Assembly (NCBI GenBank): GCA_031273775.1
Contig: JAISRF010000081.1
Coordinates: 1-11,166, forward strand
DNA from: Oscillospiraceae bacterium
Lineage (GTDB): Bacteria > Bacillota > Clostridia > Oscillospirales > Acutalibacteraceae
Length of the DNA: 11,166 nt
Reading direction: 5' to 3'
The notes beneath the pieces are model-generated. The model did not search any database. It saw only the letters and a list, made by a program, of their open reading frames with translations, and had not been told where the DNA came from. How positions within the stretch are numbered: position 1 is the first letter of the stretch; each line of letters opens with the position of its first letter. The translations under genes and the position numbers were made by a program. Shown piece by piece: positions 1 through 6,997 of this stretch.

Positions 1-211
1 TAAAAGTCAATTCGCCCGCAAGCCGGAAAAATTCCGCGTCCTTTGGGTTGGAACCTGGGTTTCCGGCTTCAATATAGCTGACTCCAAAGTCGTCCAGGAT
101 ACGGGCGATGTGCAGTTTGTCGCTGACAGAAAAGGAAATATCCTCGCTTTGCGCGCCATCCCGCAAGGTAGAATCCAGCACGGAAACGCGCGTAGGTAGA
201 TCGCTGTTCAT
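1..211 (-). CDS. cimA: Citramalate synthase, N-terminal 70 codons (runs off window)
   Basis: The gene starts at ATG 209-211 and runs off the left edge. Seen: an N-terminal DSTLRDGAQSED motif, the DRE-TIM metallolyase signature (metal-binding Asp, catalytic Arg), then SFSVSDKLHIA and IEAGNPGSNPKDAEFF. The PGSNPKD..FF string with GAQ.EDISFSV is characteristic of the CimA family rather than LeuA or homocitrate synthase. CimA condenses pyruvate with acetyl-CoA to (R)-citramalate in the cytosol, giving 2-ketobutyrate and so isoleucine without threonine deaminase. A GAGGG Shine-Dalgarno lies 8 bases before the ATG. It follows leuA by about 100 bases on the same strand and is probably the last visible member of the ilv operon. 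Family assignment from the N-terminus is good; substrate specificity is inferred. Confidence 0.85.
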   Translation of the reverse strand, partial: MNSDLPTRVSVLDSTLRDGAQSEDISFSVSDKLHIARILDDFGVSYIEAGNPGSNPKDAEFFRLAGELTF

Positions 212-231
212 ATGAAACACCCTCGTTGTTT

Positions 232-318
232 AGTTGACAGTGGACAGTTATTACCGCGGCAAGTTTTATAAGCAAGCTGAACATTTGGAATGTAACTGTC
301 AACTGTCACTTGTCAACT
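232..318. repeat. Inverted pair of period-7 repeat tracts between leuA and cimA
   Basis: Two short tracts with a 7-base period lie in opposite orientation around about 40 unrelated bases. The left tract (232-250) has units like GTTGACA and GTGGACA. The right tract (291-317) has AACTGTC, AACTGTC, ACTTGTC. The arms are nearly complementary over about 17 bases, so the RNA between leuA and cimA could form a long stem. The right tract covers the last codon and TGA stop of leuA. No promoter with a correctly spaced -10 was found here. It could be a small mobile or palindromic element, or an mRNA-stabilising stem. Confidence 0.6.
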
Positions 319-1812
319 TAATAGTTTGTTTGCCGCGTTCAAATAGGCTAAAATGCTGGATTCGATAATATCCGTTGAGAGACCGCGACCTGTGACCAGT
401 CTTTCGCCCGCGCGCAATTTTATCGTTACCTCTCCCAACGCGTCCTTGCCATCGGAGGTGGAATGAATGGTGTACATTTCCAGCACACTTTCCGGCGCGT
501 TGGTAATTTTGTCTATCGCCTTGTAGGCCGCGTCCACAGGTCCATCGCCCAAAGCGACCTCTTCAAACTGCCCGCCGTCACGTTCAAGCCGAATCACGCA
601 GACTGCGCTGGCGTTTTTACCGCTGTGCACGTCAAAGGTTAGAAGACGGTACAGGCTTTGATTGTACTCCTTTTGGCTCAAAATAGCTTCTAAATCGGCG
701 TCGGTGACGGTCTTTTTCTTGTCGCAAATTTCCTTGAATTTCACAAAATAGGAATCAATTTCTTCCCGCGTCAGTGCATAACCCAATTCTGAAACGCGGG
801 TTTCAAAGGCGTGGCGACCGGAATGCTTACCCAGCACCAGCCGGTTTTGGTTAATGCCGATTGATTCCGGCGTGAAGATTTCATAGGTGGTTTTTTCCGC
901 CAACACGCCGTGTTGATGAATCCCGCTTTCATGCAGGAATGCGTTCGCCCCGACGACTGCCTTGTTCATAGGCGCGGTCTGACCGATAATGCTGTAAACC
1001 AGACGACTGGTGCGGTAAATCTGTTGAGTGTTGATGCGGGTTTCACAGCCGAAAAATGGCTCGCGTGTCCCCAGCGCCATTATAATTTCCTCTAAGGCGG
1101 CGTTACCCGCGCGTTCACCCAACCCGTTTACGGTGCATTCCACCTGTGTGGCCCCCGCGCGGACGCCTTCCAGCGAATTTGCCACCGCCATGCCGAGGTC
1201 ATTGTGACAGTGAAGCGAGATGTCGGCTTTGTCAATATTCGGGACGTTTTCTTTAAGATAGGCTACCAAATCGTACATTTCGGTGGGGGTGGTAAAGCCG
1301 ACCGTGTCCGGAATGTTGACCACGTTCGCTCCGGCATCTATCACCCCGTACACTACGCGCTTGAGAAATTCGCGGTCGCTCCGGGTAGCGTCCTCGGCGG
1401 AAAATTCCACATTGCCGCAGAGGGATTTGGCGTATTTGGTCATTTCGACCGCCCTCTCCAGCACCTGCTCGGGCGACATTTTTAATTTATATTGCATATG
1501 TATGGGCGAGGTGGCCAAAAACAGGTGAATACGCGGAGAAACGGCGTTTTTAAGCGCTTCGTAAGACGCGTCAATGTCTTTATTTACCGAACGTGACAGT
1601 GACGCGACGGTGGAATTTTTGATGATTCCGGCGATTGATTTGACAGATTCAAAATCGCCGGGAGAAGAAACGGCAAAGCCCGCCTCCATCACGTCCACGC
1701 CCAGCGTCTCAAGCTGTTTGGCGACTTCAAGCTTTTCCTCCAAATTCATGCTGCACCCCGGAGCTTGCTCTCCGTCCCGAAGGGTGGTATCGAAAATTTT
1801 TACGGTTGCCAT
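313..1812 (-). CDS. leuA: 2-isopropylmalate synthase
   Basis: Catalyses acetyl-CoA + 2-ketoisovalerate to 2-isopropylmalate, the first committed step of leucine synthesis (cytosolic). Of 499 residues, the N-terminal DRE-TIM barrel (about 1-280) shows DTTLRDGEQAPGCSM (R12, D13) and the metal-binding HCHNDLG (H201, H203). GLGERAGNA follows at about 230 and the GKHSGRHA linker region at about 330. The C-terminal 130 residues match the LeuA allosteric dimer domain, usually the site of leucine feedback inhibition. Length is normal for the family. The start ATG at 1810-1812 has a strong AAAGGGGG site 8 bases upstream. It lies 20 bases after ilvD. The stop TGA (313-315) is embedded in a heptamer-repeat tract. 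Homocitrate synthase is an alternative, but the C-terminal domain argues for LeuA. Confidence 0.95.
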   Translation of the reverse strand: MATVKIFDTTLRDGEQAPGCSMNLEEKLEVAKQLETLGVDVMEAGFAVSSPGDFESVKSIAGIIKNSTVASLSRSVNKDIDASYEALKNAVSPRIHLFLATSPIHMQYKLKMSPEQVLERAVEMTKYAKSLCGNVEFSAEDATRSDREFLKRVVYGVIDAGANVVNIPDTVGFTTPTEMYDLVAYLKENVPNIDKADISLHCHNDLGMAVANSLEGVRAGATQVECTVNGLGERAGNAALEEIIMALGTREPFFGCETRINTQQIYRTSRLVYSIIGQTAPMNKAVVGANAFLHESGIHQHGVLAEKTTYEIFTPESIGINQNRLVLGKHSGRHAFETRVSELGYALTREEIDSYFVKFKEICDKKKTVTDADLEAILSQKEYNQSLYRLLTFDVHSGKNASAVCVIRLERDGGQFEEVALGDGPVDAAYKAIDKITNAPESVLEMYTIHSTSDGKDALGEVTIKLRAGERLVTGRGLSTDIIESSILAYLNAANKLLS

Positions 1813-1832
1813 TCTTGGAACCCCCTTTTGTT

Positions 1833-3575
1833 TTAATTGAGAATTGCGCCTTTGTCTGCGGAGCGCACATTTTTAGCGTAACGCTTCAGGTAACCCTTTA
1901 ACTCTTTGTGAGCCTTTGGCACAAAATCGCTTTCGCGCTTTTGCAGTTCTTCCGGAGATACATCCGCTGTAAGCGTGTGCGCGGGAATATCAATGTGAAT
2001 GGTATCTCCGTCCCGAAGCAGCGCAATCATTCCGCCGGCCGCCGCTTCGGGCGACACGTGGCCGATGGAAGCGCCGCGGGTCGCGCCGGAAAATCGCCCA
2101 TCGGTGATAAGCGCGACGGATTTGTCCAGCCCCATACCCGCGATTGCGGAGGTCGGGGACAGCATTTCGCGCATTCCGGGACCGCCCGCCGGCCCTTCCC
2201 AGCGGATGACCACCACATCGCCGGGCCGGATTTCGCCGCCGTAAATGGCGGTAATGGCTTCTTCCTCGCTGTCGAACACGCGGGCGGGGCCGGAATGCTT
2301 CAGCATTTCCGGCGCGACCGCGCTCCGCTTGACCACGGCTCCGCCGGGCGCAAGGTTCCCGAACAGCGCCGCCAGCCCGCCGGACGGCGAATAGGGCGCG
2401 GACAGAGGCTTTATCACCTCATCTCCCCCGGGCTCCCTCCCAGAGGAGACTGTCTCCCGCAGGCTGCCGAGTGAGTGGGCAGTGCGGTCTTGCGGGACGG
2501 TGTGGGCATCGTCCCCTATGGCAACGGTGGGGCGCCCCGCAAGGTTTTCCGCCATGCTTTTTCCGGTGACCGTGAACGCCCGGCTGTCATACAGCCCTGC
2601 CTCAATCAGCCGGGAGATGACCTCATAAACGCCACCCGCAAGGTGCAAATTCTGCATGTGGTGCGTGCCCGCGGGGGCAAGGCGGCAAAGGTTGGGAGTG
2701 CGGTCGCTGACCTCGTTGACTAAATCCAGGTTCAGCTCTACACCGGCTTCGTGGGCAATGGCAAACAGATGAAGCACGGAATTTGTGGAACAGCCCAGTG
2801 CCATATCCACTGACAATGCGTTTTTGAAAGCGGTTTCGGTTAAAATCCGCGATGGAGTGAAGGCGCTTTTAACAAGCTCCATCACCTGTTCACCCGCTGA
2901 CTTTGCCAGCCGCAGACGTTCAGCGAACACGGCGGGGATGGTTCCGTTGCCGGAAAGTGCCATGCCCAGCGCCTCGCACAGGCAGTTCATGCTGTTGGCC
3001 GTGAACATGCCGGAACAGGAACCGCAGCCGGGGCAGGCGGAGTTTTCAATCTCCAGCAGTCCGTCCACATTGAGCTTTCCGGCCTTGTACGCCCCAACGC
3101 CCTCAAACACGGAATTCAAATCTTTCCCACCAACAGACAACATAGGCCCGCCGGACACAAAGATGCACGGAATGTTTAGCCGCGCCGCCGCCATCAGCAT
3201 TCCGGGGACAATTTTGTCGCAGTTGGGGATGAAAACCAACCCGTCAAACCGGTGAGCTTCGGCCATACACTCTACGCTGTCCGCGATAAGTTCACGGGAA
3301 GCCAGTGAAAACCGCATACCGGCGTGCCCCATGGCAATGCCGTCGCACACGCCGATGGTGTTAAATTCCAGCGGTGTGCCCCCGGCCGCGAGCACGCCGT
3401 CTTTGACGGCGCGAGCCACCGTTTGCAAGTGCGCGTGACCCGGAACCACCTCGTTAAACGAGTTCACCACGCCAATAATCGGCTTGCTGATTTGGCTGTC
3501 CGTGAGACCCAGCGCTTTCAAAAGCGAACGCTGTGGGGCGCGCTCAGCCCCGGACTTTATCTCATCGCTTCTCAT
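1833..3575 (-). CDS. ilvD: Dihydroxy-acid dehydratase, with in-frame insertion
   Basis: Dehydrates 2,3-dihydroxy-isovalerate or -methylvalerate to the 2-keto acids, the third common step of valine and isoleucine synthesis; an Fe-S enzyme. Seen in the 580 residues: GVCDGIAMGHAGM (about 75-87), NCDK with C119, ACPGCGSCSGMFTANSMNC with C181/C184/C187, and near the C-terminus DGRFSGATRGASIGHVSPEA with the active-site serine region. The ATG overlaps the ilvC stop (ATGA, 3572-3575), indicating translational coupling. The protein is about 30 residues longer than I expect. The excess lies between AENLAG and EVIKPL (about residues 348-385, bases 2421-2534), where the family normally has about six residues, and it is palindrome-rich. 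The last codons (AILN) are written by a heptamer-like repeat. Identity is certain; whether the inserted loop affects activity is unknown. Confidence 0.96.
   Translation of the reverse strand: MRSDEIKSGAERAPQRSLLKALGLTDSQISKPIIGVVNSFNEVVPGHAHLQTVARAVKDGVLAAGGTPLEFNTIGVCDGIAMGHAGMRFSLASRELIADSVECMAEAHRFDGLVFIPNCDKIVPGMLMAAARLNIPCIFVSGGPMLSVGGKDLNSVFEGVGAYKAGKLNVDGLLEIENSACPGCGSCSGMFTANSMNCLCEALGMALSGNGTIPAVFAERLRLAKSAGEQVMELVKSAFTPSRILTETAFKNALSVDMALGCSTNSVLHLFAIAHEAGVELNLDLVNEVSDRTPNLCRLAPAGTHHMQNLHLAGGVYEVISRLIEAGLYDSRAFTVTGKSMAENLAGRPTVAIGDDAHTVPQDRTAHSLGSLRETVSSGREPGGDEVIKPLSAPYSPSGGLAALFGNLAPGGAVVKRSAVAPEMLKHSGPARVFDSEEEAITAIYGGEIRPGDVVVIRWEGPAGGPGMREMLSPTSAIAGMGLDKSVALITDGRFSGATRGASIGHVSPEAAAGGMIALLRDGDTIHIDIPAHTLTADVSPEELQKRESDFVPKAHKELKGYLKRYAKNVRSADKGAILN
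1835..1846. repeat. Two-unit heptamer repeat at the ilvD 3' end
   Basis: On the plus strand the sequence is AATTGAGAATTG, a 7-base-period string of the same type as the longer tract at 5213-5240. It encodes the last residues of IlvD and part of the stop codon. It is short and could be chance; it is listed because the same pattern recurs at other gene boundaries in the window. Confidence 0.4.
2421..2534. repeat. Palindrome-rich insertion inside ilvD
   Basis: These 114 bases encode 38 residues where IlvD normally has about six. Two palindromic blocks are visible. The first is GGGACG (2494-2499) against CGTCCC (2510-2515) around a 10-base loop. The second, at 2431-2475, contains GGAGAC-T-GTCTCC (2445-2457), GCAG-G-CTGC (2459-2467) and CTCC (2433-2436) against GGAG (2445-2448). 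The frame stays open and encodes a hydrophilic stretch (GDDAHTVPQDRTAHSLG). From memory both blocks resemble abundant intergenic palindromic repeats of Oscillospirales; this was not verified. It is best read as one or two repeat elements that entered the coding sequence in frame. Confidence 0.6.
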
Positions 3576-4582
3576 AAATTGATTCCTTCATATCCCGAAT
3601 TCCAGAGCATGGCTTTGCGCAGCTCGGCGCCCACGACCTCCGCAGGATGCTCCGCTTCAATGCGACGTTTGGCCAAAAATGACGGGCGATTCGCCTGATT
3701 CTCCAAAATCCAGTTACGGGCAAATTCGCCGTTTTGGATTTCAGTGAGCACTTTCTTCATTTCCTTCTTGGTTTCATCTGTGATCATGCGCGGGCCGACG
3801 GTGTAATCGCCATATTCGGCGGTGTCGCTGATTGAATAACGCATCATTGACAGACCGCCTGCAACCACCAAATCAATAATCAGCTTCATCTCGTGAATGC
3901 ATTCAAAATAGGCGCTTTCAGGCTGATAACCCGCCTCCACAAGGGTTTCAAACCCCGCTTTCATTAAAGCGGTGACACCGCCGCATAGCACAGCCTGCTC
4001 GCCGAAGAGGTCGGTTTCGGTTTCCTCTTTGAAGGTGGTTTCTAAAATGCCGGCACGTGCCCCGCCGATACCCGCCGCGTAAGCCAAAGCTGTTTCCTTC
4101 GCCTTTCCGCTGGCGTCCTGATAGACAGCGACCAGACAGGGCACTCCCCTACCCTCTTGAAATTGACTGCGGACGGTATGACCGGGACCCTTTGGCGCAA
4201 TCATTATGACATCGAGGTCACATGGAGGCACAATTTGGTTAAAGTGAATGTTAAAGCCGTGCGCGAACGCAAGGGTTTTTCCGGCCGTGAGACCCGGCGC
4301 AATGTCCTTTTTGTAAAGGGTTGCCTGCTTTTCGTCGTTGACGAGAATCATAATCACGTCGGCTGCTTTCACCGCTTCCGGCGTGGGCAGGACGGTCAGC
4401 CCGGCCTCTTTGGCACGGGCGGTGGATTTTGAACCCTCATACAACCCGACCACAACGTTGACGCCGCTTTCATGCAGATTCAGCGCGTGGGCGTGACCCT
4501 GACTGCCGTACCCAATTACCGCCACCGTTTTGTCATTAAGCAATCCCGGGTTGCAGTCCTTTTCATAAAACAACTTTGCCAT
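3572..4582 (-). CDS. ilvC: Ketol-acid reductoisomerase, class I
   Basis: Isomerises and reduces acetolactate or acetohydroxybutyrate to the dihydroxy acids, using NAD(P)H and Mg2+. The 336-residue length is that of the short class I enzyme. Rossmann motif GYGSQGHAHALNL lies at 24-36. AFAHGFNIHF contains H108. The knotted C-terminal domain has metal ligands in ETDLFGEQAVLCGG (D191, E195) and ECIHEMK (E227, E231). The loop after the second beta strand reads GLYEGSKS (46-53), with Tyr-Glu where NADPH-preferring enzymes usually carry Arg, so cofactor preference is uncertain. Start ATG 4580-4582 has an AAAGGA site about 12 bases upstream. It follows the tRNA-like element by 63 bases and overlaps ilvD by 4 bases. 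Confidence 0.97.
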   Translation of the reverse strand: MAKLFYEKDCNPGLLNDKTVAVIGYGSQGHAHALNLHESGVNVVVGLYEGSKSTARAKEAGLTVLPTPEAVKAADVIMILVNDEKQATLYKKDIAPGLTAGKTLAFAHGFNIHFNQIVPPCDLDVIMIAPKGPGHTVRSQFQEGRGVPCLVAVYQDASGKAKETALAYAAGIGGARAGILETTFKEETETDLFGEQAVLCGGVTALMKAGFETLVEAGYQPESAYFECIHEMKLIIDLVVAGGLSMMRYSISDTAEYGDYTVGPRMITDETKKEMKKVLTEIQNGEFARNWILENQANRPSFLAKRRIEAEHPAEVVGAELRKAMLWNSGYEGINL

Positions 4583-4621
4583 AAATTACCACTTTCCTTT
4601 ATAGTTTGTATTTTATATCCA

Positions 4622-4633
4622 CTGCGAAAGCAG
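4622..4633 (-). other. Small hairpin between the tRNA-like element and ilvC
   Basis: CTGC and GCAG arms enclose a 4-base loop (TTTC in the minus-strand RNA). It lies 12 bases after the CCA end of the tRNA-like element and upstream of the ilvC ribosome-binding site. A weak outer pairing (TATTTT with AAAATA) could extend it. There is no U-tract at the right distance, so it is not a convincing terminator. It may mark a processing or stability boundary. Confidence 0.3.
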
Positions 4634-4645
4634 AAAATATTACGT

Positions 4646-4722
4646 TGGTTGACCGTCCCGTGCTCTAACCAGCCCTCTGTCGCTTATAAGGCGACGGCTT
4701 TAACCAACTAAGCTAACGGTCA
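4646..4722 (-). tRNA. tRNA-Ile(UAU)-like sequence with degenerate T-arm, possibly a pseudogene or regulatory mimic
   Basis: The 77 bases divide exactly as a class I tRNA with encoded CCA. The acceptor stem TGACCGT/ACGGTCA has 7 perfect pairs. U8 and A9 are followed by a 4-bp D-stem (GCTT/AAGC) with GG in the loop. The anticodon stem GTCGC/GCGAC has 5 perfect pairs, loop CTTATAA, U33 and anticodon UAU. Then come a 5-base variable loop, a T-arm of 5+7+5, an A discriminator and CCA. The T-arm is broken: GCTGG against ACGGG gives only C-G, U-G and G-C pairs; the loop is TTAGAGC instead of TTCGANN; and the invariant 53-61 pair is G-A. The first three bases (TGA, 4720-4722) are the ilvN stop codon. 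A UAU anticodon would read AUA without lysidine modification and is rare in bacteria. Tertiary stability and charging are doubtful. Confidence 0.55.
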
Positions 4723-5211
4723 AAGTGTTTCCGCTCCGCGGTGTAGCGCCTGAACGCCCGCGCGACACACCTCCAAAATACCGTAGGGCGCGGCAAGTTC
4801 CAAAAATTTGCCGTTCGATTCGGGCGATCCCGTTACCTCAGCCGTGATGGACTGGGCTCCGAAATCTATCACCTTTGCCCCAAACCGGTTGATGATATTG
4901 GTAATTTCCGCGTTTATGCCCGCGCCGGTCGTGAGTTTGATTAACATATGCTCCCGCAGATTGGCGTTTTCCATTGGAATGATATCCGCGCGTACCACAT
5001 CGTGAAGCTTTTGCAGCTGATTTACCACCTGCCGGCGGACTTGCTCATCCCCGGCCGCCGCAATGGTCATGCGGGAATATTCCGGGTTTTCCGTCACCCC
5101 GACCACAAGACTGTCTATGTTGTAACCCCGCCGGGAAAACAGCGATGAAACGCGGGTCAGAACACCGAAATGGTTCTTGACAATCGCACCGATAATAAAC
5201 TGTTCATTCAT
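4720..5211 (-). CDS. ilvN: Acetolactate synthase regulatory (small) subunit
   Basis: Activates the IlvB catalytic subunit and confers valine feedback inhibition. The N-terminal ACT domain (about residues 3-75) shows IGAIVKNHFGVLTRVSSLF, followed by RRGYNIDSLVVG. The C-terminal half matches the ALS small-subunit C domain (GAKVIDFGAQSITAEVTG). About 163 residues is the normal length. I choose ATG 5209-5211; a TTG at 5215-5217 would add two residues. Neither has a strong Shine-Dalgarno: the only purine-rich sequence upstream is GAGA within a heptamer repeat tract. It is 48 bases from ilvB, which has the same orientation. The TGA stop forms the first three bases of the tRNA-like element. The symbol ilvH would be equally acceptable. 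Confidence 0.95.
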   Translation of the reverse strand: MNEQFIIGAIVKNHFGVLTRVSSLFSRRGYNIDSLVVGVTENPEYSRMTIAAAGDEQVRRQVVNQLQKLHDVVRADIIPMENANLREHMLIKLTTGAGINAEITNIINRFGAKVIDFGAQSITAEVTGSPESNGKFLELAAPYGILEVCRAGVQALHRGAETL

Positions 5212-5212
5212 T

Positions 5213-5240
5213 TTCAATTCTCAACTCTCAATTCACAATT
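5213..5240. repeat. Heptamer tandem repeat between ilvB and ilvN
   Basis: In the minus-strand reading the units are ATTGTGA, ATTGAGA, GTTGAGA, then ATTG, a degenerate 7-base tandem array. It fills most of the ilvB-ilvN gap and supplies the only Shine-Dalgarno-like purines (GAGA) before the ilvN start. The same unit type recurs at 1835-1846 and 9461-9478. Confidence 0.6.
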
Positions 5241-5257
5241 TGCGGTTGAAAACCGCA
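5241..5257 (-). other. Intercistronic hairpin after ilvB
   Basis: TGCGGTT and AACCGCA form a perfect 7-bp stem with a 3-base loop. It begins 3 bases after the ilvB TGA stop. No U-run follows, so it is not an intrinsic terminator. It could protect the ilvB 3' end or tune the ilvB:ilvN ratio; this is inferred. Confidence 0.5.
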
Positions 5258-5259
5258 TT

Positions 5260-6927
5260 TCACTCCACAATAATATCGTCAATGGAACCGCCGGGGGGGA
5301 TCATGGGTAACACGCGCTCGTCTTCGAAGATCAGGCAATCAATGACCGTCACGCCGTCAGCCTCAAAAGCGAAATTTAACGCGGTTTCCAATTCCTGCGC
5401 GTCCGCCGCCCGGAACCCCGAAGCCCCGAACGCTTGAGCCAGCTTCACAAAATCGGTTTTGCGCGCAAGTACACTTTGAGAATACCGACCGCCGTAAAAG
5501 GCCGTCTGCCACTGCCGCACCATGCCTAAAACGCCGTTGTTGAATATGACAATTACAAGAGGCAGATTCTGTGAAACCGCTGTTGCAAGCTCATTCAGAT
5601 TCATACCGAAACTACCGTCGCCCGTGAAAAGCACCGTGCGCTGACCACCGGAGCCAATGCACCCGCCGATTGCCGCGCCCAGCCCGAAGCCCATGGTTCC
5701 TAACCCGCCGGAGGTAAGAAAGGTTCGCGTGTTTTCCACGGGGTAAAACTGTGCCGACCACATTTGATGCTGCCCCACATCCGTCGCCACCACGGTTTGC
5801 GGATTCGTCCGGCGGCTGACCGCCCCGATTATTTCACGCGCCGTGAATCCGCCGCTTGGTTTAAGAAACGTGGATTCGTCTTTTCGGTAGCAGTCCACTT
5901 CCTTCCGCCAATCAGGGTGGCTTTGCGGGGTCAGGCGCGAAGTCAGCCTTCCCAACACCGTTTTCACGTCCCCGCACAGAGCCAATTGGGTGGGGATGTT
6001 TTTGTCGATTTCCGCCGGGTCAATGTCTATGTGCAGGATTTTTGCCTTTTGGGTGTAACGGTTTTTGTTTCCTGTCGCCCTGTCGGAAAATCTCACGCCC
6101 GCCGCAATAATCAAATCGGCCTCCGATTTCGCTTTTGTGGACGCGTAACGCCCGTGCATCCCCGTCATACCAAGCTTGCGCGCAGAGGAATGCGGCACGG
6201 CGGAAAGCCCCATGATACTGCACCCAATGGGCGCGTCAATCCGCTCCGCAAACTTCAAAAGTTCCCTGCCTGCCTCTGAAATAACCACGCCTCCTCCGCA
6301 ATATATGTACGGCTTTTGCGCCTCTGAAATCATCCGCGCCGCCTTGTTTATATCGGATTCCGATATTGTGGGGGGAACCGCCCCCGGCCTTCCGTGAGCG
6401 ATTGGCGCATATTCGGCGGTCTCGGCTTGAACGTCTTTGGGAATATCTATCAGCACAGGGCCGGGCCGTCCGCTTTTGGCGATAAAAAACGCCTCGTCAA
6501 TTATTTCCGCCAAATCCTCGATGTCACGCACAATGTAGTTGTGTTTGGTGACCGGCATGGTGATACCGACAATATCCACCTCTTGAAAACTGTCTTTGCC
6601 CAAGAGCGGTGTCGCGACGTTGCCGGTGATGGCGACCATCGGGACAGAATCAAGGTACGCATTGGCAATTCCGGTAACCAGATTCGTAGCGCCGGGGCCG
6701 GAGGTGGCAATAACCACACCGGTTTCCCCCGTGGCGCGCGCGTATCCGTCCGCCGCGTGCGCGGCACCTTGCTCGTGCGCGGTAATCACATGGTTAATCC
6801 GCCCCGCGAATTTGTAAAGCTCGTCGTAAATATGGAGCACCGAACCGCCGGGATACCCGAAAACATTTTTTACTCCATGGTCAATCAGTGAGCGCACCGT
6901 TATTTCCGCTCCGGTAATTTTCAACAT
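5260..6927 (-). CDS. ilvB: Acetolactate synthase, catalytic (large) subunit
   Basis: ThDP-, FAD- and Mg-dependent enzyme joining two pyruvates to acetolactate, or pyruvate and 2-ketobutyrate to acetohydroxybutyrate; the first common step of the pathway. The three ThDP-enzyme domains are present. The N-terminal Pyr domain has FGYPGGSVLHIYDEL (23-37) and catalytic Glu52 in AHEQGAAHAADGYARATG. The middle FAD-binding domain covers about 190-330. The C-terminal PP domain has the ThDP motif GDGSFGMNLNELATA to FNN (436-464). 555 residues is typical. Start ATG 6925-6927 has GGAGG 8 bases upstream. A second ATG 7 bases upstream is out of frame. It is the first structural gene of the operon and lies 40 bases after the attenuator U-tract. 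Confidence 0.97.
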   Translation of the reverse strand: MLKITGAEITVRSLIDHGVKNVFGYPGGSVLHIYDELYKFAGRINHVITAHEQGAAHAADGYARATGETGVVIATSGPGATNLVTGIANAYLDSVPMVAITGNVATPLLGKDSFQEVDIVGITMPVTKHNYIVRDIEDLAEIIDEAFFIAKSGRPGPVLIDIPKDVQAETAEYAPIAHGRPGAVPPTISESDINKAARMISEAQKPYIYCGGGVVISEAGRELLKFAERIDAPIGCSIMGLSAVPHSSARKLGMTGMHGRYASTKAKSEADLIIAAGVRFSDRATGNKNRYTQKAKILHIDIDPAEIDKNIPTQLALCGDVKTVLGRLTSRLTPQSHPDWRKEVDCYRKDESTFLKPSGGFTAREIIGAVSRRTNPQTVVATDVGQHQMWSAQFYPVENTRTFLTSGGLGTMGFGLGAAIGGCIGSGGQRTVLFTGDGSFGMNLNELATAVSQNLPLVIVIFNNGVLGMVRQWQTAFYGGRYSQSVLARKTDFVKLAQAFGASGFRAADAQELETALNFAFEADGVTVIDCLIFEDERVLPMIPPGGSIDDIIVE

Positions 6928-6966
6928 ACCTCATACCTCCAATTGGTAATTGACGCAAAAGCCGCT

Positions 6967-6997
6967 AAAAAAAACCCTACAGCGTTACACTGTAAGG
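6967..6997 (-). terminator. Intrinsic terminator of the ilv attenuator (arms 3:4)
   Basis: In the minus-strand RNA, CCTTACAG (6990-6997) pairs with CTGTAGGG (6975-6982), giving 8 bp with one G-U, a 7-base loop, and then eight uninterrupted U (6967-6974). It stands between the leader peptide stop and ilvB, so it would terminate transcription before the structural genes. Its 5' arm and loop are also the target of the antiterminator pairing. Confidence 0.9.

Noticed and set aside
69..302. 77-codon minus-strand frame overlapping the cimA start
   Set aside because: It runs in another frame across cimA and the repeat-filled gap, has no family features and is explained as a shadow of cimA.
1908..2474. 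188-codon plus-strand frame opposite ilvD
   Set aside because: Antisense to a clear IlvD coding region with GC-rich third positions, which commonly leaves long antisense frames.
5213..5240. CRISPR or regular direct repeats
   Set aside because: Units are only 7 bases, degenerate and without spacers; not a CRISPR array.
5764..6279. 171-codon plus-strand frame opposite ilvB
   Set aside because: Antisense shadow of ilvB; rich in Arg/His/Pro with no recognisable domain.
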